This document shows positions 19,370 through 27,919 of a DNA stretch of 64,000 nucleotides, piece after piece. The position numbers were made by a program, and so were the translations under genes. Under the pieces are notes generated by a model, which was not told the origin of the DNA, made no database searches, and worked only from the letters and a program-made list of their open reading frames with translations. This DNA is from Bacillus sp. Marseille-P3661 (GTDB lineage: Bacteria; Bacillota; Bacilli; Bacillales; Bacillaceae_J). The stretch spans positions 158,758-222,757 of the forward strand of contig NZ_LT965958.1 in the NCBI RefSeq assembly GCF_900240995.1, written 5' to 3'. Numbering within the stretch: position 1 is the stretch's first letter; every line of letters starts with the position of its first letter.

Positions 19370-20034
19370 GTCAGAAACCGGTTCTGATTCTGACAGTTGG
19401 GCTATGAGTTGGGCGAACCGAGTCAGAATCGGGTTCTGGTTCTGACAGAAAAGCAGGTAGCAGAGCGAACCGAGTCAGAATCGGGTTCTGGTTCTGACAG
19501 AAAAGCAGGTAGCAGAGCGAACCGAGTCAGAACCCGGGTCTGGTTCTGACAGAAAAGCTGTGAGTAGAGCGAACCAAGTCAGAACCCGGGTCTGATTCTG
19601 ACAGAAAAGCTGTGAGTAGAGCGAATCGAGTCAGAACCCGGGTCTGATTCTGACAGAAAAGCTGTGAGTAGAGCGAACCGAGTCAGAACCCGGGTCTGGT
19701 TCTGACAGAAAAGCTGTGAGTAGAGCGAACCGAGTCAGAACCCAGGTCTGATTCTGACAGAAAAGCTGTGAGTAGAGCGAACCGAGTCAGAATCGGGATC
19801 TAATTCTGACAGAAAAGCAGGTAGCAGAGCGAACCGAGTCAGAACCCGGGTCTGGTTCTGACAGAAAAGCTGTGAGTAGAGCGAATCGAGTCAGAATCGG
19901 GTTCTGGTTCTGACAGAAAAGCCAGGGGTTAGGCTAACCGAGTCAGAACCCGGGTCTGATTCTGACAGAAAAGCTGGTAGTAGAGCTAAATGAGTCCGAA
20001 CTCGAACTTGGTTCTACCGAATCGAGTCCCAATC
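19370..20034. repeat. Tandem array of 52-bp hairpin repeats (array 2, 13 units)
   Basis: GTCAGAA recurs at 19370, 19422, 19474, 19526, 19578, 19630, 19682, 19734, 19786, 19838, 19890 and 19942, with a degenerate last copy at 19994. The period is exactly 52 bp without an indel. Each unit has the form GTCAGAACC-N7-GGTTCTGAC (stem of 7-9 bp, 7-nt loop), and the 27-nt linker carries AGAAAAGC and AGAGCGAACCGA. The sequence is unrelated to array 1, but the layout of stem, loop, linker and period is the same. It lies between the MFS gene and the ABC exporter operon. The 19111-19369 stretch before it contains no gene that I can support. Confidence 0.95.
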
Positions 20035-20130
20035 CGCATTTAAGCAAACAGTTTATATATTTTTGTTGTACTCTTGAAAATTTTCAACTACACTTTTAGA
20101 TTATAAAACTAATTTTACAGTGGAGGAAAC

Positions 20131-21111
20131 ATGTCCATTCAAGTTCAAGATTTAAATAAGTCTTTTCGTATCCATGTTCGCCAGGAAGGATGGGCGGAAG
20201 CGGTACGTAGTTTGTTCAAACGTGAATATCAAACGGTTCATGCGGTGAAAGATGTATCCTTTACGATTAATACTGGTGAAATAGTGGGGTTTTTAGGACC
20301 AAATGGTGCAGGAAAAACTACCACAATTAAGATGTTAGCAGGATTGTTACATCCGTCATCAGGGAAAATTGATGTGAGTGGCTTTAAACCACAAGAGCAG
20401 AAGAATGAGTTCAAAAAAATTATGAGTCTGGTCATGGGACAAAAAAGTCAGTTGATTTGGGATATACCACCAATGGAAACGTTTCTTGTTAATAAAAGCG
20501 TATATGAAATTGAAGATAAAATGTTTCGTGAGACCTTAGACGAATTGGTTGAATTATTAGAATTGGGGCCTTTGCTTGGAAAACCGGTTCGTTCCTTAAG
20601 TCTAGGGCAACGGATGAAATGCGAATTAGCGGCTTCTTTATTACACCGACCATCCATTCTTTTTTTAGATGAACCTACAATTGGATTGGATGTAAATACA
20701 CAAGAAAAAGTGCGCCAATTTATAGCCAAATATAATCGTGAACATAAAACAACGATTTTATTAACTTCGCATTATATGGGGGATGTCACAGCACTTTGTG
20801 ATCGAGTTTTGATCATCAATCACGGTAAACTTCTTTATGACGGAGAGCTACGGGTTTTAACAGAAAGACTAACTCCATATAAACTATTAGAGGTTCGCCT
20901 TCCCTCCGTTTCTCATGTTTCGTGGGATTCATTTGGAGAAGTGGTATCATACGAGGATGGGAAATTGATACTTCGGGTTGCAAGGGACCGTGTACCAATT
21001 GTCTCATCTGAGTTGTTGGCTAACTTTGAAATTTCAGATCTAAATATTCAAGATCCACCGATGGAAGAAGTGATCACGTTAGCTTTCCAGGAGGAATACC
21101 ATGCTAACTAA
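20131..21111 (+). CDS. ABC exporter ATP-binding protein (COG4586-like)
   Basis: The ATPase of an ABC-2-type exporter, 326 residues. Walker A GPNGAGKTT, signature LSLGQRMK, Walker B ILFLDEPTIGLD and the H-loop TSHYMGD are intact. The N-terminal extension with an amphipathic EGWAEAVRSLFKREYQ segment before HAVKDVSF is typical of the COG4586 group, which pairs with two dissimilar six-helix permeases, as here. An AGTGGAGG site precedes the ATG, and the 3' end overlaps the first permease gene by 11 bp. The substrate is unknown. Confidence 0.93.
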   Translation: MSIQVQDLNKSFRIHVRQEGWAEAVRSLFKREYQTVHAVKDVSFTINTGEIVGFLGPNGAGKTTTIKMLAGLLHPSSGKIDVSGFKPQEQKNEFKKIMSLVMGQKSQLIWDIPPMETFLVNKSVYEIEDKMFRETLDELVELLELGPLLGKPVRSLSLGQRMKCELAASLLHRPSILFLDEPTIGLDVNTQEKVRQFIAKYNREHKTTILLTSHYMGDVTALCDRVLIINHGKLLYDGELRVLTERLTPYKLLEVRLPSVSHVSWDSFGEVVSYEDGKLILRVARDRVPIVSSELLANFEISDLNIQDPPMEEVITLAFQEEYHAN

Positions 21112-21874
21112 ATATGTAGCGATTTTAAGGATGAAATATGTAGAGATGTTTGCATATCAGCTCTCGACGATGGTCTGGATGTTTGGCACGATGGTCCAAC
21201 CTTTAATTACAATGATGGTCTGGATAAGTATTTATCCAGATCAGGGGCAATCCTTCATTTTGTATTTTATGGCCTTGATTATGGTTGAGCGTCTTACCAG
21301 TGCTTGGGATGTATGGGAGATGGATCGTCAAATTCGTGAAGGTACCTTTTCTTATCAAATTGTTCGCCCTTTTCATCCGATTCATTGGGCAATCGCTGAA
21401 AATATAGTCTATAAAGGATTGTTTTTAGTTGTACTTTTACCATGCTGGCTTGTCCTTTCTTTCTTTATGCCTGCACTTCAATTGCAATTATCGGTCGACC
21501 AATGGCTGCTTTTTCTAGCAGCGCTATTACTTGGGGCAATTATCCGTTTTACATTTAGTTTTATGTTTGGTATTTTAGGTTTTTGGATGACCAAAGTGAC
21601 CGCGCTTTATGCGATGTTTGAAATGATTTCATTATTTCTATCAGGTAGGATCGCTCCGTTTTCGCTCTTACCGCCAGTTGTCCAACAAATTAGTAGTTTC
21701 TCACCTTATCGATATATGATCGGATTTCCTTTAGAAATTCTAACAGGGGACTATGATCGCCAGCTACTGCAGGCTGGATTTATTGGATCTTTCATTTGGG
21801 CTGTAGTTCTTATTGGAGCAATAAGTTGGTTATGGAAGGCTGGATTAAAGAAAAATCAAGCGGTGGGTGGCTAA
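21101..21874 (+). CDS. ABC-2 permease subunit 1 (COG4587-like)
   Basis: An integral membrane protein of 257 residues with about six helices and no large extracytoplasmic domain. Segments such as MVERLTSAWDVWEMDRQIREGTFS and LSGRIAPFSLLPPVVQQISSFSPYRYMIGFPLEILTG are characteristic of the COG4587 permease family. ATG is preceded by GGAGGAATACC inside the ATPase gene, indicating coupled translation, and the next permease starts two bases after its stop. Confidence 0.9.
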   Translation: MLTKYVAILRMKYVEMFAYQLSTMVWMFGTMVQPLITMMVWISIYPDQGQSFILYFMALIMVERLTSAWDVWEMDRQIREGTFSYQIVRPFHPIHWAIAENIVYKGLFLVVLLPCWLVLSFFMPALQLQLSVDQWLLFLAALLLGAIIRFTFSFMFGILGFWMTKVTALYAMFEMISLFLSGRIAPFSLLPPVVQQISSFSPYRYMIGFPLEILTGDYDRQLLQAGFIGSFIWAVVLIGAISWLWKAGLKKNQAVGG

Positions 21875-21876
21875 GA

Positions 21877-22665
21877 ATGAGACGATATTGGTGTATTTTT
21901 AAAGAATTTTTTCGAACTTGTTTGGTAGAGGAGCTTGAATATCGCAGCGAATTTATTGGTAATCTCCTTTCGAGTCTATTCGGCATTTTAGTTTCACTTT
22001 TGATGGTGCAAATATTCTTTTATCAAACAGACGAATTGGGTGGTTGGGCATATGCAGATGTCTTAATTCTGCTTGGTATTTACAATACCTTGCAAGGGTT
22101 GATTGATTTCGCTCTTCGCCCTAATATGCCAAGACTTCTTTTACATATTAGGATGGGGACTTTGGATTATGTTCTAACAAAACCGGTTGATAGTATGTTT
22201 TTCGTGAGTCTACGCCATCTCGTTTTCTGGCGGTTTATTGATGTCATGTTAGGGATTGGCTTAGTAATTTATGGTTTGGTGCAAAAGCATTACCTACCAT
22301 CTATGCTTGATGTGGGATTCTTTTTCATTAGCATTATGGCTGCCTTAGTAATCATTTATTCGTTATGGATGTTGTTAATGACCACCGCCTTTTGGGTTAT
22401 TCGGATGGATGATTTGTCTTTCTTATTCAACTCCTTTTTCGAAACGACTAGGTTCCCGATCACTATGTATAAAGGGTGGTTGCGTATGACATTAACGTAT
22501 ATTTTACCTGCAGCGTTTATTACATTTACTCCTGCAAGTTCGTTAATTGGGAAGTGGGATGGTCCATCAACCATTGCGTCGGTCATTGTAGCTATTGTTT
22601 TCTTTTGGTTGGCTCGCAGGTTCTGGAAGTTTGCACTATCAAATTATACGAGTGCGAGCAGTTAA
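21877..22665 (+). CDS. ABC-2 permease subunit 2 (COG3694-like)
   Basis: The second membrane subunit, 262 residues, about six helices. Family features are LEYRSEFIGNLLSSLFGILVSL, GIYNTLQGLIDFALRPNM, MGTLDYVLTKPVDSMFFVS and the C-terminal YILPAAFITFTPASSLIGKW. ATG 21877 is chosen over the longer upstream frame because it starts two bases after the first permease gene and follows a GGTGG site. The three genes form one operon closed by a terminator. Confidence 0.9.
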   Translation: MRRYWCIFKEFFRTCLVEELEYRSEFIGNLLSSLFGILVSLLMVQIFFYQTDELGGWAYADVLILLGIYNTLQGLIDFALRPNMPRLLLHIRMGTLDYVLTKPVDSMFFVSLRHLVFWRFIDVMLGIGLVIYGLVQKHYLPSMLDVGFFFISIMAALVIIYSLWMLLMTTAFWVIRMDDLSFLFNSFFETTRFPITMYKGWLRMTLTYILPAAFITFTPASSLIGKWDGPSTIASVIVAIVFFWLARRFWKFALSNYTSASS

Positions 22666-22693
22666 AAACGTAGCCCAATTGGCTACGTTTTTT
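22665..22693 (+). terminator. Terminator of the ABC exporter operon
   Basis: AAAACGTAGCC-CAATT-GGCTACGTTTTTT, a perfect stem with a T tail directly after the stop codon. Confidence 0.92.
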
Positions 22694-22700
22694 GATAAAA

Positions 22701-23006
22701 TTATTTGATTGGTCCGTTATTAATTAGAGTTAACGGTTCATTGACTTTAAAGATTTTTGCACGGATGTCTTGAATACCAAAGCTTTTTAAACGTTCAGTA
22801 TGCATAGCTGAATAGTTTTCAGCATTTTCTTTTGTTTCAAATAGATAAATGCCGCCGGCTTCATTAGCATTCTTATTTTCTGTCCAAATTTTCCAAATTA
22901 GTCCTAATTCTTCATTTATACTGTTTGCCAAGTCACTAAAAGCATTAGCCATTTCTTCTCCAAAAGGTCCATCCATTTTAAAATCAACTTGTAATACATA
23001 ACTCAT
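22701..23006 (-). CDS. YdhR-family putative monooxygenase
   Basis: A 101-residue protein of the YdhR (dimeric alpha/beta barrel) family, cytoplasmic. Conserved segments are VLQVDFKMDGPFGEEM, SINEELGLIWKIWTENK, AGGIYLFETKENAENY and MHTERLKSFGIQDIRAKIF. The family is annotated as putative monooxygenase from its fold; no substrate is established. A perfect AGGAGGAACAG site precedes the ATG. The neighbour on the same strand is the truncated DsbA-like gene about 90 bp downstream. Confidence 0.88.
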   Translation of the reverse strand: MSYVLQVDFKMDGPFGEEMANAFSDLANSINEELGLIWKIWTENKNANEAGGIYLFETKENAENYSAMHTERLKSFGIQDIRAKIFKVNEPLTLINNGPIK

Positions 23007-23096
23007 TTCCCTGTTCCTCCTACTGTTTTTATATTTTGGCAGTTTTTGTAATTATTGTTGCTATTTAATTCAATGTGTAGTGGTTGATTTTCCCTT

Positions 23097-23936
23097 TTAT
23101 TTTTTTACAAAATACTTTTCACCAAGCAGTTCTTTTTCTTCGTATATGTCTGGAGTTAATTGTTTTTCAATAAAAGCTTGAAGTTCAGCTTTCTCCACAT
23201 CATACATCACTTCTATTTCTTTTGCGAAAAGTAATTTTTCTGTTGCAAGCAAGCTAGAAAGAGCTGGTTGTAGTTTGGCCGTTAGTTCATCTTCATTTAA
23301 AATTTGAGATAAGCCTGAAACATAGGATTCCAGCGGACGGCTGCCGACCACTTTTATTCCTTTATTTTCTTGATTCACGATAACAATGGTTGGAAATCCT
23401 CTTACGCCAAGGTTTCTTGTTAGGGCGAAGTCTTCATTTAATAATTGCTGTCCGGTTTGGCCTTCTGCTTCTTTTACAATGAATTTTCCATCAAGTCCCA
23501 TTTTATTGACGATGTCAATCATAACGGACTTCTCTTCAATATTTTGATTAAAAGCAAATAGGGCTTCTCTTGCACGACGTAGAAATTGTGCTGCTGTTTC
23601 ATCATTATGGAGTTTTTGAATGACTTTATAAACACGCGATGGCGGATAGGATGATTGGACTGGGTTGTCAATCATCACACTTCCGTCAATTGGCATACGC
23701 GAATGTTCCCCAACTTCTCGCCAGTGACGGGCCACGTCTCTTGGACCTGAGATTCCGTTTGCAGGATCAACAGGTACGTCGCTCCATTTTTCTAGCAACC
23801 CTCCCATGACTGTATGGAAGTTGAAATAATGGCCGTATTGTTCTTTAAAACGGCGTAGCGTTGGTTCAAGTGCCCAGCAATGAGTTGGTTTATCATTTGA
23901 TTTTCCTCGCTTTCTTAAAAATGTAATTGCAATAGC
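23097..23936 (-). pseudogene. DsbA/FrnE-like thioredoxin-fold protein, 5'-truncated
   Basis: The in-frame product from 23936 downstream covers about 280 codons, with THCWALEPTLRRFKEQYGHYF, GGLLEKWSDVPVDPANGISGP, YPPSRVYKVIQKLHND, NEDFALTRNLGVRGFPTIVIV and a cis-Pro loop, matching Bacillus DsbA-family proteins that normally begin some 55 residues earlier and carry a CSHCWALEP active site. Here the frame upstream of HCW runs into KSNDKP and then a TAG stop, so the first active-site cysteine and the first beta strand are missing. No ATG lies in frame upstream of MGGLLEKW (23807), which lacks a ribosome site. A decoy ATG with a good AGCGAGG site opens a different frame. Probably inactive. Confidence 0.75.
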
Positions 23937-24073
23937 CTATAAATCAAGCTTTCTATTTGTTTACAATTTTAGTTTAGTTCATAATGAAACCAAACCATAC
24001 CATTAATACGGAGGATGTGTTGTTTATCCAACACATTTTGAAAATTGTTGAATAAGGAGGAGGGGCTATAATT

Positions 24074-24643
24074 ATGAGTGAAACAAAAACGGATCCTCGA
24101 ATTCTGCGTACTCGTAAATTAATTATGGATGCTTTCATTGAACTTTCGAGTAAAAAGGAGTTCAAGGATATCACTGTTAAGGATATTACAAGCGAGGCCA
24201 TGATTAATCGCGCGACGTTCTATTATCATTTTCAAGATATTTATGACCTGTTAGAGAAGGTATTATCGGAGGTATTACTCATTAATTTGGAGGGTGCCTC
24301 TTATAAAGAAAGTGAATTAAATGATGAAAGCTTGGTTAGCATCTTTATAGCGATAACCGATTTTCAAGGCTCGTTATCGAACCGCTGCTTTCGCGGATAC
24401 GAGGATACTATTGCCCGTATCATTAGAGATCAGCTGGAATTAATTTTCTACAATATGTTAACCAAGCAGCATTTAAAGGGTGATGGACACGCACTAAAGG
24501 TTACGGCAGTCATGTTAAGCTGGGGACTTTACGGCGCTTCAGTTGAATGGAGAAGAACGAGCCAGTCGATGACCCCGAAGGAATTTATTAAAATAGCTAT
24601 ACCTTATATTAGGTATGGAATAGATGGTCTTTCTACTAAATAA
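24074..24643 (+). CDS. TetR/AcrR-family transcriptional regulator
   Basis: A 189-residue repressor with an N-terminal TetR helix-turn-helix (DITVKDITSEAMINRATFYYHF) and a TetR_C-type ligand domain of about 120 residues including LSWGLYGASVEWRR. An AGGAGGAGGGG site precedes the ATG. It is divergent from the truncated DsbA-like gene and ydhR-like gene and probably regulated them from the shared spacer. The inducer is unknown. Confidence 0.9.
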   Translation: MSETKTDPRILRTRKLIMDAFIELSSKKEFKDITVKDITSEAMINRATFYYHFQDIYDLLEKVLSEVLLINLEGASYKESELNDESLVSIFIAITDFQGSLSNRCFRGYEDTIARIIRDQLELIFYNMLTKQHLKGDGHALKVTAVMLSWGLYGASVEWRRTSQSMTPKEFIKIAIPYIRYGIDGLSTK

Positions 24644-24687
24644 ACTATAGAGTAAAAGAAATAAGTTTTACTCATAACGTATAGCTT

Positions 24688-24731
24688 AAAAAAAGCTTGG
24701 CAGCATCTTTTACGATCAGCCAAGCTTTTTA
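24688..24731 (+). terminator. Terminator after the TetR gene
   Basis: AAAAAGCTTGGC ... GCCAAGCTTTTT with T-rich tail; usable from both strands, so it may also serve the converging hydrolase gene. Confidence 0.88.
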
Positions 24732-24858
24732 TATTTGTGCTAGTATTGGATGGATTTTTTTGTCCTTAAAACTAAAAAATTAACAATAATTTACATTTTT
24801 TACAACATGCAATTATCCTACGTTTATACAAACAACCAATACGCCTTCATTTTCAAGC

Positions 24859-25716
24859 TTATTTTGCAAAAACATGATTACCAATTGTAGTTACAACAGT
24901 TTGTTGTCTAACCCATTGATTGCTCGTTTTAGCAGGATTGTAAAATACTATGGACCCGCTGGTTGGATCTTTACCGTCAAGTGCGGCATTTACAGCTTTG
25001 ATTGTTTCAGAACTCGGCTTTATATTGTATATTCTTTGATCCAGAACAGGAGAGTATTGATAATACTCTTTCCCATTATATGTATCTACCTGGAAAATCA
25101 CACCTTTTAGTGTATTCGGCCAATCAGGACTTTTCACCCTATTAAGAACAGACGCTGCAACAGCCACCTTACCTTGATAGCTTTCTCCGCCCGCTTCTGC
25201 CTCCGTTAATAAATACAGCCAATTGATGTCTTCCTTACTGTAAAGACTTTTAGAATCTGTTTGAACATCAGGAATACCATCTGTATCAATACTTACTATA
25301 GAGGTATTCTTTTGATAAGAAACTCCCATACCTAATTTCTCTACAGTATATCGAAGAGGTATATATGTTCCGTCTAGCTTATTCGTTGTGGTTGTAGGAA
25401 GAACATCTTTTGACAGCTCTGAATTTGAGCTTGATGAATAGTAGGCCAAATTTGTGCCAGACGGTAGAGATAATTGAGTATCCTTGTTGTTTAAAAGAAC
25501 CGCTTGATTCTCTGTATCCCACTCAACCTTAATATCCATATTTCTGAAAAATACAGCAGGCACAAGTAACTTTCCATCTTGATTGATATATGGTGTAGAT
25601 ATAATTTCGTTATTAACTTTGACCGTAAAGTTTGATTCGGCACTCGTTTGACTTACACCGGCAGTCAAAGTAGAAACGGTCACAAGCGTTGATAAAAGTA
25701 CTTTTCGTAGTTTCAA
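24859..25716 (-). CDS. Secreted SleB/CwlJ-type cell-wall hydrolase with copper-amine-oxidase-like N-domain
   Basis: A secreted 285-residue protein. The signal peptide is cut near TSAESNF. A copper amine oxidase N-terminal-like domain (about residues 30-150, with ISTPYINQDGKLLVPAVFFRNM and YIPLRYTVEKLGM) probably acts as a wall-binding or structural module. A C-terminal Hydrolase_2 domain (about 165-285) includes LYLLTEAEAGGESYQGKVAVAASVLNRV, with the catalytic glutamate in the EAEAGGE stretch. This is the fold of SleB and CwlJ lytic enzymes that open the spore cortex. TTG 25716 follows GGAGGAAAAAG. Probable role in cortex or peptidoglycan turnover. Confidence 0.88.
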   Translation of the reverse strand: MKLRKVLLSTLVTVSTLTAGVSQTSAESNFTVKVNNEIISTPYINQDGKLLVPAVFFRNMDIKVEWDTENQAVLLNNKDTQLSLPSGTNLAYYSSSSNSELSKDVLPTTTTNKLDGTYIPLRYTVEKLGMGVSYQKNTSIVSIDTDGIPDVQTDSKSLYSKEDINWLYLLTEAEAGGESYQGKVAVAASVLNRVKSPDWPNTLKGVIFQVDTYNGKEYYQYSPVLDQRIYNIKPSSETIKAVNAALDGKDPTSGSIVFYNPAKTSNQWVRQQTVVTTIGNHVFAK

Positions 25717-26105
25717 TGCTCTTTTTCCTCCATTTTCAAGTTTATTAAAAGCATAGTTTAATTAAATGTCAGTACAGGATCAAATTCAACTGTTAAATGT
25801 TTCCTAGTGTAGATGAATGCTCATATCTACCCATCTCAATAAATTAAATACTAGATTTCTAATAACTCAGTGAAAAGAATTAGAGCCTATTCTACTAGTA
25901 ATATTTATTACATGCTTGGAAATTCGCTTATTTACGTAACTCATGTACTTATAAATAATGCATTGGACCTATCGCGGGTGGATGTTGTGACAACTTTTCG
26001 AACAATGAAAAGCCATCTCCCTTTTTTCCATTAGCTTACTATTTATATTTTGAATAGGTTTCATTGTAAAACAATAACAATTTTTGGAGATTGGAGTGGA
26101 TCGAA
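25717..26105. other. Intergenic region upstream of the replication module
   Basis: No gene is visible in these 389 bases. Bases 25986-26050 are repeated almost intact at 27485-27549, in both cases about 60 bp before an initiator reading frame (see the direct-repeat entries). Confidence 0.7.
25986..26050 (+). repeat. Direct repeat, copy 1 (65 bp leader of initiator gene)
   Basis: Begins TGTGACAACTTT and contains GAACA(A/T)TGAAAAGC, CTCCCTTTTT and TATTTATAT. It is highly similar to 27485-27549 and the two copies are offset by 1.5 kb. The copy precedes the initiator start by about 55 bp and may hold its promoter or an operator. Confidence 0.85.
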
Positions 26106-27410
26106 GTGGTAAATTGTTGCCAAGATAATGAAACTATTATTATTAACGGATTATTAAACGAAGTAGAGGTTTTTGACTCGTGTTATGAGAAGATTGTTTA
26201 TTTTGTACTAAAAGGTTATGAAATGAGTAGTAATACTGAATTCTTTCCGAGCATAAAAAGAATTGCAACAGTGTGTTTATTATCCGAAAGTACGGTAAGG
26301 CGTTCATTGCATAAATTAAGTCAAAAAGGTTTGGTCAAAATCATGCAGCGAAATAGTGTAGAAAAAGGTTTTGAAACGATTACATATATTCTCTCGGATT
26401 ATAATGAAGTGAAAAAGAGCCAACAATTAAGTTATGAAAAGTCTACAGAAATGAAATCTGACAATCAGAGATTAGCAAACTGTGATGATGCTGGGGGATT
26501 TTTTAACAGGGAAAGTAGAAAGTCTATGTGCAAGGGGGCATCTGTCAGCGAGGAAACAGAAAAGTCTAGTAGGAAGAGTGCACCGGTCAGCGAGGAAACA
26601 GAAATGTCTAACGGCAATAGGGCATCTGTCAGTGAGGAAATAGAAATGTCTAGTAGGAATAGGACATCTGTCAGTGAGGAAATAGAAATGTCTAGTAGGA
26701 AGAGGGCACCTGTTAGTGAGGAAATAGAAAAGTCTAGTAGGAAGAGTGCACCTGTCAGCGAGGAAACAGAAATGACTAACGGCAATAGGGCATCTGTCAG
26801 TGAGGAAATAGAAGAGTCTAATAGGAAGAGGGCATCTGTCCGTCAGCTAGCTACGCTAACTGATCGTCATAATCATTCTTTCCTAGAGACAAATCAGGTA
26901 CTATCAGACAGCCAAACTGAACCACCTATATTAAATAAATTTAATAATAAAGATATTAAAAACAAAAATATAAAAGATATACGTTATAAAGAATTTAACT
27001 ATAAAAATAATGAAGATTTAACTATAAAGCTTAAAGGAGATCCTAGTATTCAATCAATCACTTTATACGAACGACATTATGGTCCAATAGCCCCATATAC
27101 GATTAAAGAAATCAAAGAATGGATTACCGCTCTTTCAAAAGAGTTGGTTAATCATGCTATTGAAATGACCATTCAACGAAAAATTAAAAATTGGAATTAT
27201 ACAAAAGCAATTCTTAAAAACTGGTATTCTTTCGACATAAAAACGATGGATGATTTAGTAGCATATGAAAAAAGTAAACAACAGCAAAAAACTTACCAAA
27301 AAGTTAAAGATCCACTTGATGCATTGGAAGAATATAAACGTCGATGTGAATTAGAAGAAAGCAAGATGGAAGAGACTATTGACACGGCGAATAGCTACGA
27401 TTATTACTAG
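26106..27410 (+). CDS. Phage/plasmid-type replication initiator with DnaD domain and internal 42-bp repeats
   Basis: A 434-residue protein. The N-terminus (about residues 20-95) is a winged-helix DNA-binding domain with FPSIKRIATVCLLSESTVRRSLHKLSQKGLV. The middle holds seven 14-residue repeats of the form VSEE(T/I)E(M/K)SSRKRAP. The C-terminus has a DnaD/DnaB_2 domain including TLYERHYGPIAPYTIKEI and NWNYTKAILKNWYS. This matches replication-organiser proteins of Gram-positive phages (SPP1 G38P-like position). GTG 26106 is chosen because it aligns with the TTG start of the degenerate copy downstream and has GGAG nearby. It is followed by a helicase-loader gene and a DnaB-type helicase gene. 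Confidence 0.85.
   Translation: MVNCCQDNETIIINGLLNEVEVFDSCYEKIVYFVLKGYEMSSNTEFFPSIKRIATVCLLSESTVRRSLHKLSQKGLVKIMQRNSVEKGFETITYILSDYNEVKKSQQLSYEKSTEMKSDNQRLANCDDAGGFFNRESRKSMCKGASVSEETEKSSRKSAPVSEETEMSNGNRASVSEEIEMSSRNRTSVSEEIEMSSRKRAPVSEEIEKSSRKSAPVSEETEMTNGNRASVSEEIEESNRKRASVRQLATLTDRHNHSFLETNQVLSDSQTEPPILNKFNNKDIKNKNIKDIRYKEFNYKNNEDLTIKLKGDPSIQSITLYERHYGPIAPYTIKEIKEWITALSKELVNHAIEMTIQRKIKNWNYTKAILKNWYSFDIKTMDDLVAYEKSKQQQKTYQKVKDPLDALEEYKRRCELEESKMEETIDTANSYDYY
26544..26837 (+). repeat. Seven tandem 42-bp repeats inside the initiator gene (candidate origin iterons)
   Basis: GT(C/T)AG(C/T)GAGGAAA starts at 26544, 26586, 26628, 26670, 26712, 26754 and 26796, exactly 42 bp apart, with partial copies on both sides (an eighth GTC at 26838). 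The phase keeps the reading frame. Clustered repeats within an initiator gene are known as the origin in SPP1 gene 38 and lambda O; use as an origin here is inference. Confidence 0.9.
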
Positions 27411-27484
27411 GGAAGCTGTTAGTTATTAATCTGTGGCCACAATACGGTGTAACCATTATTTAATTGAATTCATACCTTTATCTT

Positions 27485-27549
27485 TGTGACAACTTTATGA
27501 ACATTGAAAAGCTACCTCCCTTTTTGCAATCTTAGCTCTATTTATATAG
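27485..27549 (+). repeat. Direct repeat, copy 2
   Basis: Second copy of the 25986-26050 sequence, 1499 bp downstream, again about 55 bp before an initiator-type reading frame. Confidence 0.85.
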
Positions 27550-27603
27550 TGAAGGGCGGTTGATAACTAGCCTAACTTACAAATGAATATTAAGGGAGGA
27601 TTT

Positions 27604-27870
27604 TTGGGGAATTGTTGCAACAAAAGAGAACTATTTTTTCATGAACTGGTAGGTGATGTGGAGGTTTTCGATTATTCGAATGAGAAACTATTATATCTCG
27701 CATTAAAAGAATATGAGAGGAGCATCGAACAAGCATCTCCTAGTGTAAAAGTAATGCAAGGATATGCTTGCTATTTGGAATTACAGTGCCAAAACACTTC
27801 AAAAATTAAGGTCAAAAAAGTGTAATTAAGTTAGAGAAACAACAGTTTGAAACGATATTGTTAGTTTGAT
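27604..27870 (+). pseudogene. Degenerate second copy of the initiator 5' end
   Basis: Starts TTG at 27604 after a GGGAGG site. The first 50 residues (GNCCNKREL ... DVEVFDYSNEKLLYLALKEYE ... ASPSVKV) align with the initiator at 26106 (VNCCQDNET ... EVEVFDSCYEKIVYFVLKGYE ... FFPSIKR). After that the frame shifts: the open frame ends at 27825, but DNA resembling the winged helix of the full copy continues to about 27870. It looks like a tandem duplicate of the leader and 5' part of the gene that lost its 3' part. Confidence 0.8.
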
Positions 27871-27919
27871 GTGAACATTCGGAATCTACAAAATACTGAT
27901 GAGGAGAGATCATGAAGCC

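Noticed and set aside
26465-26785. Reverse-strand repeat protein of 106 residues
   Set aside because: It is the mirror of the 42-bp repeats in the initiator gene, has no ribosome site, and arises because the repeat unit is a multiple of three.
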